A stretch of DNA of 64,000 nucleotides from contig CBDCTC010000006.1 in NCBI GenBank assembly GCA_965222125.1, forward strand, positions 186,001 to 250,000, given 5' to 3'. How positions within the stretch are numbered: position 1 is the stretch's first letter; every line of letters begins with the position of its first letter. The notes below the pieces were generated by a model, which worked only from the letters and a program-made list of their open reading frames with translations, ran no database searches and had not been told where the DNA came from. The stretch comes from CAZENU01 sp965222125 (GTDB lineage: Bacteria > Chloroflexota > Dehalococcoidia > Lucifugimonadales > CAZENU01). Position numbers and translations under genes: made by a program. Below, piece by piece: positions 38,195 to 47,209 of this stretch.

Positions 38195-38270
38195 ATGTGT
38201 TTGGAGAAACCCATACGAATCACCTCATAAACCGCTCAAGCCATTTGTGCGTTATGATTTTGAGATAGTT
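37366..38270 (-). mobile_element. IS5-family (IS427-type) element, ends unclear
   Basis: Holds a two-frame IS5-type transposase. I could not find matching terminal inverted repeats: the left border is the abrupt loss of IS1380 homology at 37365, and the right end may be near CTATCTCAAAA (minus strand, 38259-38269). At least the 3' terminus is probably deleted. Confidence 0.6.
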
Positions 38271-38276
38271 TCTTAG

Positions 38277-39732
38277 CTGGACTTTGTACAAAGTATAGAC
38301 AAGTGACGGGAACAGGGTAAGCTAACAAGACCAACCCACTACGAAAGGTCTCGTTATGCTCACCCTGCCCGATGCCATTATACCCTTGCTCAAGCCATTC
38401 AAGGTGATGTTTCAGGCCAAGACATGGTCGAAGGCCCAGGTGCTCCTAATTGGGGCAATCTTGGCGACGCGCAAGCGGACGGTCACCTCGGCGCTCCGCG
38501 TCATGGGGCTCAGCGACGACACGAGCTTTGCCCGTTACCACCACGTTCTCAACCGTGCCGGGTGGTCACCCCTCCGGTTGGCACACTGCCTGCTGTTGCT
38601 CTTGGTACAACACCTCGATCAGGGCGATGGGCCACTGGTGTTTGGGATCGACGAGACCCTGGAGCGGCGACGTGGCAAGCAGATCAAGGCCAAGGGGATA
38701 TATCGCGACGCAGTGCGCTCCAGCGGGAGTCATTTCGTCAAGGCATCCGGCCTGCGTTGGGTGAGCTTGATGTGGCTGGCGCCCATACCCTGGGCACATC
38801 GGACATGGGCATTGCCTGTGCTGACTGCCCTGGCACCCTCGGAGCGATATTACCAGGAAATGGGTCGGACTCACAAAAAGCTCACCGATTGGGCGCGTCA
38901 GATGATCGTCCAACTCCGTCGTTGGCTACCTCACCGCACCCTAGTCATCGTAGCTGACAGCAGCTACGCTGTCCTAGACCTGCTGCACTTCTGTCAGTCC
39001 ATGACTCACCCGGTCACTTTCATCACCCGGTTGCGTCTGGACGCCGCGCTCTACAAACCCGCTCCACCTCGACTGCCCGGACAGATTGGTCGTCCGCGCG
39101 TCAAAGGCGAACGATTGCCAACACTAAAACAACTCCTCGATCAACCGGCAGCCGCGTGGACTGCCGCGATGGTCCCCTGGTACGACGGTACCCCGCGCAG
39201 AGTGGAGATCGCCTCTCATACGGCGGTCTGGTATCACAAGGGCAAGGCTCCGGTTCCTATCCGTTGGGTCTTGATACGCGACCCGATGGGTGCGTTCCGG
39301 CCACAGGCTTTGTTGTGCACCGACCTCAACGCCGAACCCACCCGAATCATCGAATGGTTCGTGTTGCGATGGCAGCTGGAGGTCACCTTCCAGGAAGTCC
39401 GCACTCACCTGGGAGTGGAAACTCAACGCCAATGGTCTGACCTGGCCATCGCCCGCACCACACCGGCGCTCTTCGGGTTATTCTCATGGGTTACACTGGC
39501 AGCACATGCACTGGGCCGGGGCCAAGCCGTACCCGTCCGCTCAGCAGCCTGGTATCCCAAGTCCCTGCCCACCTTCTCCGATGCTATCGCTCTGGTCCGC
39601 CATCACCTGTGGTCCAACTCAGACGTTTTCGGCATATCGCCTGCTCAACCCAACATCCGAAAACTCCCTCGCCCTATGGTTGACCGCTTCATAGAATCGT
39701 TGTGCTATGCCGCCTGAATGTACAAAGTCCAG
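38277..39732 (+). mobile_element. IS701/IS4-type insertion sequence, complete
   Basis: 1456 bp with perfect 14-bp terminal inverted repeats CTGGACTTTGTACA / TGTACAAAGTCCAG and a 5-bp direct repeat CTTAG on both sides (38272-38276, 39733-39737). The transposase is intact. The right repeat lies one base beyond the discriminator of tRNA-Leu(TAA). Confidence 0.92.
38356..39717 (+). CDS. IS701-type DDE transposase
   Basis: 453 residues in one frame. DDE_5-like endonuclease: first Asp in LVFGIDETLERRRGKQIKAKG, second in VIVADSSYAVLDLL, Glu in FVLRWQLEVTFQEVRTHLGVET, which has the Y/W-x2-R-x3-E-x6-K-like order of the IS4 superclass. Intact ends and coding sequence suggest this is the most recent arrival in the pile-up and may still be active. 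Confidence 0.9.
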   Translation: MLTLPDAIIPLLKPFKVMFQAKTWSKAQVLLIGAILATRKRTVTSALRVMGLSDDTSFARYHHVLNRAGWSPLRLAHCLLLLLVQHLDQGDGPLVFGIDETLERRRGKQIKAKGIYRDAVRSSGSHFVKASGLRWVSLMWLAPIPWAHRTWALPVLTALAPSERYYQEMGRTHKKLTDWARQMIVQLRRWLPHRTLVIVADSSYAVLDLLHFCQSMTHPVTFITRLRLDAALYKPAPPRLPGQIGRPRVKGERLPTLKQLLDQPAAAWTAAMVPWYDGTPRRVEIASHTAVWYHKGKAPVPIRWVLIRDPMGAFRPQALLCTDLNAEPTRIIEWFVLRWQLEVTFQEVRTHLGVETQRQWSDLAIARTTPALFGLFSWVTLAAHALGRGQAVPVRSAAWYPKSLPTFSDAIALVRHHLWSNSDVFGISPAQPNIRKLPRPMVDRFIESLCYAA

Positions 39733-39737
39733 CTTAG

Positions 39738-39820
39738 TGCCCAGGAAGGGATTTGAACCCCCACTCCCTACCGGGAAGCGGATTTTAAGTCCGCCGCGTC
39801 TACCGTTCCGCCACCTGGGC
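39738..39820 (-). tRNA. tRNA-Leu (TAA)
   Basis: 83-nt class II tRNA read on the minus strand: acceptor GCCCAGG paired with CCTGGGC, anticodon loop CTTAAAA in the stem GCGGA/TCCGC, long variable arm, T-loop GGTTCAAATCC. CCA is not encoded; the sequence after the discriminator A is CTAAG, the target duplication of the IS701-type element. Confidence 0.93.
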
Positions 39821-40188
39821 CAGGAAACACCGGGCTCGCAACCTCCTTTATGGTACACCGTTCTCCCGGTCTTCTCTCTACACTGGAGCGATGTCGCAGC
39901 TCTTGCCCGCCTGGAATTTTCTTGCAGGACGCGGCCACCGAATGGTACAAGGCTGTAATCGGGGGCCGCAGATCGTCATCCGGCGGCCCATCGGCAGGAC
40001 CTCATCGCTGACCACAGAACAACGCTCATCAGCAGTCCAGCGCGGCGCAGCGCAGTCGGCGCCGCGCCCGGGCCGCGCCGCCCCGCGTGGACGCCGATTC
40101 CGTCAGGCGCGATCGTCACGGCTGTTCGCCGGCCTGACGGGGCCGCGCGTCGGCTGCCTCACAGCGGTTGCCCGCCCGTGATTCCATC
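39821..40188. other. Gap with no supported gene
   Basis: About 370 bases upstream of tRNA-Leu and before the envelope module. I see no gene; the GC-rich part from 40040 to 40150 gives only shadow frames. Confidence 0.4.
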
Positions 40189-40734
40189 ATGGTAGGCCGG
40201 GCATACGTCCCGGCCGTTTGCCTGCTGCTATTCGCGGCGGCGGCGGCGATGGTCCCCCAAGCCGCCTACGCGAACGGGCGCGCGGTCCGCCTCCAGACCC
40301 TGCAGGCGGGGCCATACGAGATCTCGGTAGGTACCGTCCCGAAGACACCCCAGATCGGTGTCTTCCACATGACGATGGCCATTGCGGACGCCTCCACGAA
40401 AGCCTACGTCCTAGACGCTGAGATCCGCATCACCGGCGTGGGACCGGACGGACCGGCGAACGAGATCGGCCCAATCACCCCGACTACAAGCGTACGGGAC
40501 CCCGCGTTCTACGAGGCGAACCCGTCTGTAGACCGCGAAGGGAACTGGGTCTTCACGATTGCCGTCGCGGCCGAACTGGGCGAGGCCTCCGCCGATTTCG
40601 CCATCGACGTCCGGCAGGCGAACCCGCTGATCGGGGTCGTGACCTTCCTCGCCCTGGCCGCGTTTCTGGTCATCATAGGCCTGTCGGCGCGCGCCTACCT
40701 GCGGGAGCGGCGAGCCGGGGCCAAAGGGCGCTGA
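40189..40734 (+). CDS. YtkA/FixH-like secreted membrane-anchored protein
   Basis: 181 residues from ATG 40189 (a TTG at 40168 is in frame but adds polar residues before the signal). Sec signal YVPAVCLLLFAAAAAMVPQ with cleavage near AAYANG; beta-sandwich domain beginning LQAGPYEISVGTVPKTPQIGV and ending ASADFAIDVRQA, resembling YtkA/FixH-type copper or envelope accessory proteins; then one membrane helix (IGVVTFLALAAFLVIIGLSA) and a basic cytoplasmic tail. First gene of a plus-strand module with a small lipoprotein-like protein and a large polytopic protein. Family assignment is by pattern only. Confidence 0.65.
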   Translation: MVGRAYVPAVCLLLFAAAAAMVPQAAYANGRAVRLQTLQAGPYEISVGTVPKTPQIGVFHMTMAIADASTKAYVLDAEIRITGVGPDGPANEIGPITPTTSVRDPAFYEANPSVDREGNWVFTIAVAAELGEASADFAIDVRQANPLIGVVTFLALAAFLVIIGLSARAYLRERRAGAKGR

Positions 40735-40867
40735 CGCTCCGCGTCGCCTTCCGCGCGCGGCCCTAGTATTCTCGGCGGCGGGAGATTATGATACCAATGC
40801 CGCGTAACTACGCCTTGGCTTCCCGGGACGCGAAGGCGAGCGGCCTCACATCTCTTAGGAGTTTTGA

Positions 40868-41236
40868 ATGCGGGCACTATTTTCAATCAAGCTGATCCTG
40901 CTGGCTCTCCTCGTGTCGGTCCCCCTGGTCGCATCGGTGGCCTGCGACAGCGGAGCCAAGGAGTTCAATCTGCAGATCCTCCGCGGGGCCCTCACCCTGA
41001 GCCCGGCCGTGATCAGGGTCGAGAACCACAGGGACGTTCTCCTCAATATGGACACGGACGAAGCCGGTACTCTGCGGATACCCGGCATTGAATTGGAAGA
41101 GCAGTTGGACCCCGCGAAGATCACTCCGGTGGAGTTCAACGCGGTCCAGATCGGCAGCTTCTCAGTGACCTGGCAGGGCGCAGGCGACGCAGCGCCGACC
41201 GAGGTCGCCAAACTGGACGTGTTCCCGGCCCGATGA
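40868..41236 (+). CDS. Small exported cupredoxin-like protein
   Basis: 122 residues with AGGAG upstream of ATG 40868. N-terminal signal FSIKLILLALLVSVPLVASV followed at once by Cys (VACDSG), a weak lipobox. The domain has the segment RGALTLSPAVIRVENHRDVLLNM and a closing strand FSVTWQGAG that resemble cupredoxin-type sandwiches, but the His/Cys/Met copper ligands are not evident. Stop codon is 10 bases before the start of the polytopic membrane gene, so the two are almost certainly cotranslated. Confidence 0.65.
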   Translation: MRALFSIKLILLALLVSVPLVASVACDSGAKEFNLQILRGALTLSPAVIRVENHRDVLLNMDTDEAGTLRIPGIELEEQLDPAKITPVEFNAVQIGSFSVTWQGAGDAAPTEVAKLDVFPAR

Positions 41237-41245
41237 CCCCGGCGG

Positions 41246-42970
41246 ATGCCGTCGCATAGGCTGGTTGCAGCGGCGGCCTTCGCGGTCGCCGTAGTTCTGG
41301 CGCCGACGACCGTGCTGGCGCACGGCTTCGGCGAACGTTACGACCTCCCGGTACCCCTCGACTACTTCCTCATCGGCGCGGCCGCCACAGTTGCGCTGTC
41401 GTTCGTGGCTATCGGCCTGTTCGTGCAGCGGCAGCCGACCGCCGACCGCTACCCTCGATTCAACCTCCTGGGGCCCTCCTGGTCTCGACGCATACTGACC
41501 GGCGTGGTGCTGCCTGTGCCGGCCAGGGCCGCAGTCGCCGCCGTGCACGCCGTTCTCGGCGCGTCGCTCGGAGTCGCTCTCCTGATTGGAGACGGCGACC
41601 GGGCGGACGGCCTTCTGACGGCGGGGTTCGCGGCGGCCCTGTTCCTCGCGCCGCCCGTGGCCGCCGCCGTCGTTACCGGGAAGGTGGTGACCGCCCCGCT
41701 CAAAGCGCTGTCGGTCACGCTCTTTGCCATTGTCGTCGCCGCCGCGTTCTTCGGGACCGACAAGCCCATAGAAAACCTCGCGCCGGCTTTCGTCTGGATC
41801 GGTTGGTGGGTCGGACTCGGCTACGCGGTCGCCCTGCTCGGAAACCTGTGGGCCCTCATCAACCCCTGGAAGATCGTCTACGAGTGGGCGGAGAAGCTTC
41901 TCGGCGTCGAGGACAACGGACCGGACGACGATGCGGACCGATACCCGGCCGATTGGGAGCTGTGGCCGGCGGCGATCCTGTTTCTGATCTTCGCGTGGCT
42001 GGAGAACGTCTACTCCGACTCTTCGATCCCCTTGACCCTGGGTATGCTGGTCCTGCTCTACTCGATCGTCACCTGGGCCGGCATGGTGGCCTTTGGCAAG
42101 CACCGGTGGCTCGCTCGAGGCGAGGCCTTCACCGTGTTGTTCGGGCTGTTCTCGCGGTTCTCCCCGACGGAAGCCAGGGTGACCGACGACGCCCTCTGCG
42201 ATCGGTGTCCGCTCGACTGCGGCTCTACGGACGGCGACTGCGTCGACTGTTACCAGTGCTTCGAGCGCGCGGTCGACGCCGGCCAAGGCGAGCTTAACGT
42301 CAGGCCCTACGCGGTCGGGCTCGCCAGTCCCGTGCGTATGACGACTGCGGCCGGCGCGTTCGTCATCATCGCGCTGGCCAGCGTGACGTTCGACGGACTG
42401 ACGGCCACGGAGATATGGACGACCGTCGTGACCGAGAGCTACGGCACCGTCACCGACGTCTTCGGACCGAGCGCTCTGGAGGTGATCAACACGGCGGGGC
42501 TGGTCCTCCTGCCGCTGTTGTTCGTTGGCGTCTACCTGCTGGTCGTTACGGGAGTCAGGCTGCTTTCGCGCGACCCCGGCTCCAACCTGGACGCCGCGAA
42601 GACGTTCGTCCTGTCGCTCGTGCCGATCGCCCTCGCGTACAACCTAGCGCACTTCATCTCGCTGTTGGTCATACAGGGGCAGAACCTGGTCCCCCTCGCG
42701 TCCGACCCGTTCGGCGTTGGATGGGACCTCTTCGGCACGTTTGACTACCGGATAGACACCGGTGTCATCGGGCCGCAGTTCGTGTGGTTCGTTTCCGTGG
42801 CGGCCATCATCATCGGCCACATCATCTCCGTATACGTGGCCCACGTCATCGCCGCCCGCAGAACGGCCGACAGGTCTCTCGCCCTGAAGGGCCAGTACCC
42901 GATGTTGGCTCTCATGGTCTTCTACACCACGACCAGCCTCTGGATAATCGCGCAGCCCATAGCCTCCTAG
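41246..42970 (+). CDS. Polytopic membrane protein with six-Cys loop (FedB/'fenitrothion hydrolase'-annotated family)
   Basis: 574 residues, about ten to twelve membrane helices. The start (VLAHGFGERYDLPVPLDYFLIGAAATV) and the helices LVIQGQNLVPLASDP and YTTTSLWIIAQPIAS match a family widely annotated as fenitrothion hydrolase; that name comes from one report and says little about physiology. In the middle (about 317-340) a hydrophilic loop carries six cysteines in the pattern CxxCxxxC then CxxCxxC, suited to a metal or iron-sulfur site. Third gene of the module at 40189-42970. A role in metal or electron handling at the membrane is inference from the Cys loop and the neighbours. Confidence 0.7.
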   Translation: MPSHRLVAAAAFAVAVVLAPTTVLAHGFGERYDLPVPLDYFLIGAAATVALSFVAIGLFVQRQPTADRYPRFNLLGPSWSRRILTGVVLPVPARAAVAAVHAVLGASLGVALLIGDGDRADGLLTAGFAAALFLAPPVAAAVVTGKVVTAPLKALSVTLFAIVVAAAFFGTDKPIENLAPAFVWIGWWVGLGYAVALLGNLWALINPWKIVYEWAEKLLGVEDNGPDDDADRYPADWELWPAAILFLIFAWLENVYSDSSIPLTLGMLVLLYSIVTWAGMVAFGKHRWLARGEAFTVLFGLFSRFSPTEARVTDDALCDRCPLDCGSTDGDCVDCYQCFERAVDAGQGELNVRPYAVGLASPVRMTTAAGAFVIIALASVTFDGLTATEIWTTVVTESYGTVTDVFGPSALEVINTAGLVLLPLLFVGVYLLVVTGVRLLSRDPGSNLDAAKTFVLSLVPIALAYNLAHFISLLVIQGQNLVPLASDPFGVGWDLFGTFDYRIDTGVIGPQFVWFVSVAAIIIGHIISVYVAHVIAARRTADRSLALKGQYPMLALMVFYTTTSLWIIAQPIAS

Positions 42971-42991
42971 GGCTGACCCACCGGGACGCGG

Positions 42992-43513
42992 CTATCCGGA
43001 AGCGTACGGACGGCCGAAGCGCTCGGAGTGAACCATCTCCTCGAGCGCCTTGCGGCGTCGGCGCGTTCCGAGTATGTCGTCGGGCCGGTACCCGAACGGG
43101 AGCACGGTGATCAGCTTCAGCCGCTCCGGGACGCCGAGCAGCTCCTTGATCCCGCGGTTCTGGTCCTCGAAGGGCACCCCGACGAAGCAGGTGCCCAGAC
43201 CTTCCGACCACGCCAATATCTCCATCTGCTGCAGGGCGCGCCCGGCGTCCAGCTCGGGAGAATCGGAGCCGTCCATCAGCACCGCTATTGCCAGCGGCGC
43301 GTCGGCCAGGAACCGTCCGCTGGTGGCGATGCGCCCCATCTCGGCTAGAACGCCGCGGTCCGTGACCACCACCAGATGCCACGGCTGCTGGTTGCGGGAG
43401 CTCGGCGCCCACCTCGCCGCCTCTAATATCCTCGTCACCACGTCGGCGGGGACCGGGTCCGGCTTGAACCTGCGTACCGTCAACCTCGTCTTCAGACACT
43501 CGTATACATCCAC
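42992..43513 (-). CDS. Nitroreductase-family FMN oxidoreductase
   Basis: 173 residues from GTG 43513 with AGGAGGG upstream. Family blocks: LTVRRFKPDPVP (FMN phosphate Arg residues), ILEAARWAPSSRNQQPWHLVVV, DAGRALQQMEILAWSEGLGTCFVG, and LPFGYRPDD. Reduces nitro groups, quinones or related substrates with NAD(P)H as a homodimer. Starts 14 bases after the Gfo/Idh/MocA gene on the same strand, so part of a two-gene unit. Confidence 0.9.
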   Translation of the reverse strand: MDVYECLKTRLTVRRFKPDPVPADVVTRILEAARWAPSSRNQQPWHLVVVTDRGVLAEMGRIATSGRFLADAPLAIAVLMDGSDSPELDAGRALQQMEILAWSEGLGTCFVGVPFEDQNRGIKELLGVPERLKLITVLPFGYRPDDILGTRRRRKALEEMVHSERFGRPYASG

Positions 43514-43527
43514 GCGGCCCTCCTATT

Positions 43528-44604
43528 CTAACTCTCTTGAGAAACGGTCTGCGGGTCGACGGCCCGGCCGGTCTCCGACGCTCTGTACGCGGCCAGGGTC
43601 GCCTGCAGCACCCTACGCCCGAAGTCGGCGTCCATATCCGGCTGGCCGCCGTCGAGGATCGAGTCCACAAAGCTGCGCGCCGCGCCCTTGAACCCCTCGA
43701 TCCAGTCGGACGGGCATTCGATGTTCCTGGCGCCGTCCTCCGTCACGAGAACCACGGGCGCCATGTCGAGCCACTCGCCCGTGCACCGCGTCACCCAGAC
43801 CGAGCCCCGCGAGCCCTGAATCTCGAAGAACTCGTCCAGCGGATAGTACTTCGATCTCATCGGCATCTCCGCCATGTAGGCGTAATCGAAGACCCCCAGG
43901 CAGTTTTTCTCCCGAAACTTCCAGGTAACGACCGCGGGCGCGTCGATCAGGTAGTCGTCCGTCCTGGTCACCATCCCGGAAACCAGCTCCGGAGCCCCGA
44001 GCCACCACATTGCGGTGGCGAACTTATGCCACCCGTCGTCGTACAGCGACCCGCCCGGGTTCGCCTCGGCGTCCCGCCTCCACTCGAAGGCGCCCGGCTC
44101 GATCCGCAACGCGCTGGCGTCCACCGTACGGGAGCCGCGGACCGTCCGTATCCGCAGCAGCGACGGCTCTCCGATAGCGCCCTGGTCGAGCAGCTCCCTG
44201 GCCCTGACGATCGGGGGGTAGTAGAGGAAGTTCTCGGTAACCCGATAGACCGTGCCCGCCCGGGCCGCCGCGGCGACGATCTCGTCGGCCTCCGCGACCG
44301 CGGCGGCCATCGGCTTCTGGCAGGAGACGTGCTTGCCGGCCTCCAGGGCCGCGACCGACTGGGCGGCGTGCAGGTGGGTCGGCGTGAGCAACTCGACCGC
44401 GTCGACGTCGGGGTCGGCCAGCACCTCCTCGTAGCTCCGGTACAGCTTGGGGTCGACACCCCACTCCCGCGCCCGGCGCCGGCAGCGCTCGAGGTCGGGG
44501 TCGCACAGCGCGACCACCTCACAGGCCTCGTGCTCGAGATATCCCGCCGCGTTCAGGGAGGAGATGCTTCCGCATCCAACGATGGCCAGCCTGACTTTAT
44601 CCAA
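43528..44604 (-). CDS. Gfo/Idh/MocA-family dehydrogenase
   Basis: About 358 residues from TTG 44604, preceded by GGGAGG; an ATG at 44619 overlaps that ribosome site and is less likely. N-terminal Rossmann motif LAIVGCGSISSLNAAGYL, the family's EKP motif present as CQKPMAAA (Glu to Gln), and the C-terminal alpha/beta domain with DDGWHKFATAMWWLG holding the His used in catalysis. Oxidises or reduces a sugar or cyclitol with NAD(P). Followed by the nitroreductase; divergent from the thioredoxin-like lipoprotein gene. Confidence 0.88.
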   Translation of the reverse strand: MDKVRLAIVGCGSISSLNAAGYLEHEACEVVALCDPDLERCRRRAREWGVDPKLYRSYEEVLADPDVDAVELLTPTHLHAAQSVAALEAGKHVSCQKPMAAAVAEADEIVAAAARAGTVYRVTENFLYYPPIVRARELLDQGAIGEPSLLRIRTVRGSRTVDASALRIEPGAFEWRRDAEANPGGSLYDDGWHKFATAMWWLGAPELVSGMVTRTDDYLIDAPAVVTWKFREKNCLGVFDYAYMAEMPMRSKYYPLDEFFEIQGSRGSVWVTRCTGEWLDMAPVVLVTEDGARNIECPSDWIEGFKGAARSFVDSILDGGQPDMDADFGRRVLQATLAAYRASETGRAVDPQTVSQES

Positions 44605-44726
44605 AGGACGACCTCCCAATCTTCACAAGCCGATCACTCGGAACAAGGCTACGTTCCGTCCATCCAAGACAAGACAACCGCGAACGGCTGCAGAATCCGT
44701 TCGGACGTTCCGGCACCTAATGTAAT

Positions 44727-46022
44727 ATGAACGACAACATGACGTCACGCCGCCTCCGGATGCCGGCCATTCGCCTACTATACATCGTCGCAGCGCTCGT
44801 CCTCGCAGCCGCCGGCTGCTCCGGCGGGGCATCAGCGACCCCGACGCCCGCCGCCACGCCGACCGTCGAGGCCACACCGGCGTCTCCCGAACCGACGCCG
44901 AGCGCCGCCGAGGAAGAGGAGTCCGACGCCGCCCCGGAGCTGGGAGGCATCAGCTCCTGGATCAACTCCGACCCGCTCACCATCGCCGGTCAGCGGGGCA
45001 AGATCGTGCTCGTCGACTTCTGGACCTACTCCTGCGTCAACTGCATCAGGACCCTCCCGTACCTCAAGGAGTGGCACGACAAGTACGCCGACCGCGGACT
45101 GGTGATCATCGGCGTCCACACCCCCGAGTTCGCGTTCGAGAGGGACCGGGACAACGTCCTCGCAGCGGTCGCCGAGTACGGGATCGAGTATCCGGTCGCG
45201 CAGGACAACGACGACGTCACCTGGGACGCTTTCAGCAACGCGTACTGGCCGGCCAAGTACCTGGTAGACGGTGAGGGCCGGATACGGTACCGCCACTTCG
45301 GCGAAGGGGCCTACGCTGAGACGGAGCAACAGATACGCGACCTTCTCGCCGAGCTCGGCAGCGACGTCGCTGGAGTCGATCCGAACATGTCGCCCGATCC
45401 GACCTTCGACAAGCGCGCCGTGAGCTGCTCCCGCTTCAGCAGCATGACGCGGGAGCTGTACGCGGGCTACGACCGCAACCGGTCCGCGCTCTTCTCGCCG
45501 ACCGGACCGTACATCCTGCAGCCCGGCATAAACGGGCCTGTCGACGCCGTCATGGATTTCGAAGACCCCGGCAGGCACCAGAACCAGTACCTCTACGTCC
45601 ACGGGACGTGGAAGGTCGGCTTCGAGAATCTGGTGCACGCGCGCCGGACCGAGAACTACGAGGACTACCTCGCCACGATCTTCTTCGCTCGCAGCGTCAA
45701 CGCCGTCATGGAGAGCGCGAGCGGCGAGCCCTACCGCGTCAGGTTGACGATAGACGACAGGCCACTGGACTCGACCGAGGCGGGCGCCGACGTCGAGTGG
45801 GACGACGAGGGGAACAGCTTCGTCACCGTGGAGGAGTCGCGGCTCTACCGGGTCGTGCAGCTACCCGAGTTCAGCGACCACGAGCTGAAGATCAGCTCCA
45901 ACTCGGACGACTTCACCGTTTTCGCGTACACCTTCGGCGCCTTCGCCTCGGGCGACGACGCCATCACCGCCGACTTCCGGCTCGAATGCCCGCCGGACGT
46001 GCTGTTCTCCACCGGATTTTGA
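44727..46022 (+). CDS. Thioredoxin-like lipoprotein (TlpA/DipZ C-terminal type)
   Basis: 431 residues. Signal IVAALVLAAAGC with a lipobox, a Thr/Pro-rich linker to about 60, and a thioredoxin fold with the redox pair C103-V-N-C106 in FWTYSCVNCIRTLPYL, then IIGVHTPEFAFERDRDNV and YPVAQDNDDVTWDAF. After about 230 comes a DipZ-type C-terminal beta domain (GPYILQPGINGPVD, QNQYLYVHGTWKVGFENL). Acts outside the membrane as a thiol-disulfide oxidoreductase; a CcdA-type electron donor is not in the window. Confidence 0.9.
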   Translation: MNDNMTSRRLRMPAIRLLYIVAALVLAAAGCSGGASATPTPAATPTVEATPASPEPTPSAAEEEESDAAPELGGISSWINSDPLTIAGQRGKIVLVDFWTYSCVNCIRTLPYLKEWHDKYADRGLVIIGVHTPEFAFERDRDNVLAAVAEYGIEYPVAQDNDDVTWDAFSNAYWPAKYLVDGEGRIRYRHFGEGAYAETEQQIRDLLAELGSDVAGVDPNMSPDPTFDKRAVSCSRFSSMTRELYAGYDRNRSALFSPTGPYILQPGINGPVDAVMDFEDPGRHQNQYLYVHGTWKVGFENLVHARRTENYEDYLATIFFARSVNAVMESASGEPYRVRLTIDDRPLDSTEAGADVEWDDEGNSFVTVEESRLYRVVQLPEFSDHELKISSNSDDFTVFAYTFGAFASGDDAITADFRLECPPDVLFSTGF

Positions 46023-46068
46023 CCGGCTCGCCCGCGTCGAGCGGACGCCTTCGACCCCCGTCGGCGGC

Positions 46069-47175
46069 CTAGAACCCGTACTGGACCTCGACGCGGCGTC
46101 CGGTGTTGGCCGACTCGTAGGCGGCGTCGATGCTCTGGAGGACGTAGAGCGCGTCGTCGACGGTGAGCACGCCCCGCTCGCCGGCCCGGACGTCGTCCAC
46201 GAACCGCCGGATCCAGTTGTGGAACCAGACGTGGAAGACGATGCTCGGCAGCGTCGGCAGCGTGTAGTCGATCACCTTCTCGGGAGAGCCGCTCCACTTC
46301 TCGGACGCCGTGGTGACCTCCAGCTTCGGCGCAAGCATGGGAGTCCAGTTCGCCTGGCCCTCCGTACCCCGGAAGACCAGCGCCCGGTCCCACTCGGGGG
46401 CCGGCCGGGCAGACATGTAGCCGCACACCATGCTGCCGTATCCGCCGTTCTCGTACTCCAGCGCCAGCACCGACAGGTCCTCTATCCCCTCCTCGGCGTA
46501 ACCCAGCGGCCTGCCGTTCATCGCCTGCACCGACTTGACCTCGCAGCCCATCAGGTAGCGCATGCCGTCCAGCAGGTGACAGCCCACGTAGTGCAGGTTG
46601 CCGCCGCCCTCGGTGTCCATCCGGTACGGCACGCCGCGGGGGTCCGATCCGTGCGGGCCGCCCACCTGCCCAGTCACGAACCGACCTTCGACGAACATCG
46701 GCTTGCCCATCACGCCGTCGTCGATCAACCCTCTCAGGTCCTGCATCGCCGGGTGGAAGCGCACCGGGTACGCGAGGAACGTCGTCAACTCGTTCCGGCG
46801 GACCGCCCGGACCACCTCGTGGAGCTCCTCAGACTTGCGCGCGAACTGCTTGTCGACCATAAAGTGCTTGCCCGCGTTGGCGAGCTTTATCAGCACCTCC
46901 GGGATGTCCCGCGGCAACAGCACGACGCACGCTAGGTCGAAGTCCTCCTTCGCGATCAGATCGTCCACGTTCGAGTAGACGTTGGCGTTGGGGTGATGCT
47001 TCTTCGCCTCGTCGAGGTACGACGAATCGTACAGCTCGCAGTAGGCGACCACGTCCACTCCCTCCAGTCTGCGGAAGTCGTGGATCAGCCGGGGCTTCGA
47101 GTCGTCGAAGCTGCCGGCGTGGCCCACGCTGAGTCCGATATGCACGGCTTTTAGCGGCTTTCCGTTCGCGTTCAT
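46069..47175 (-). CDS. Gfo/Idh/MocA-family oxidoreductase
   Basis: 368 residues. N-terminal nucleotide domain (VHIGLSVGHAGSFDDSKPRL, divergent from GxGxxG), a DKQFARKSEE segment at the EKP position, and catalytic-domain signatures GGNLHYVGCHLLDGMRYLMG. It lies 34 bases after an MDR dehydrogenase on the same strand; such pairs often act on a cyclitol or sugar-acid. Start ATG 47175 with a GGAGAAGCC site. Convergent with the thioredoxin-like lipoprotein gene. Confidence 0.88.
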   Translation of the reverse strand: MNANGKPLKAVHIGLSVGHAGSFDDSKPRLIHDFRRLEGVDVVAYCELYDSSYLDEAKKHHPNANVYSNVDDLIAKEDFDLACVVLLPRDIPEVLIKLANAGKHFMVDKQFARKSEELHEVVRAVRRNELTTFLAYPVRFHPAMQDLRGLIDDGVMGKPMFVEGRFVTGQVGGPHGSDPRGVPYRMDTEGGGNLHYVGCHLLDGMRYLMGCEVKSVQAMNGRPLGYAEEGIEDLSVLALEYENGGYGSMVCGYMSARPAPEWDRALVFRGTEGQANWTPMLAPKLEVTTASEKWSGSPEKVIDYTLPTLPSIVFHVWFHNWIRRFVDDVRAGERGVLTVDDALYVLQSIDAAYESANTGRRVEVQYGF

Positions 47176-47209
47176 GGCTTCTCCTGGTGTGCGGTATCGT
47201 TGTCGGCGG

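Noticed and set aside
37366..38270. Terminal inverted repeats for the IS5-type element
   Set aside because: TGGCAAGTCGCC and TGGCTTGAGCGG share only a few positions; not enough to define ends.
41246..42970. Calling the polytopic protein an organophosphate hydrolase
   Set aside because: The label is inherited annotation; there is no hydrolase motif and the protein is nearly all membrane helices.
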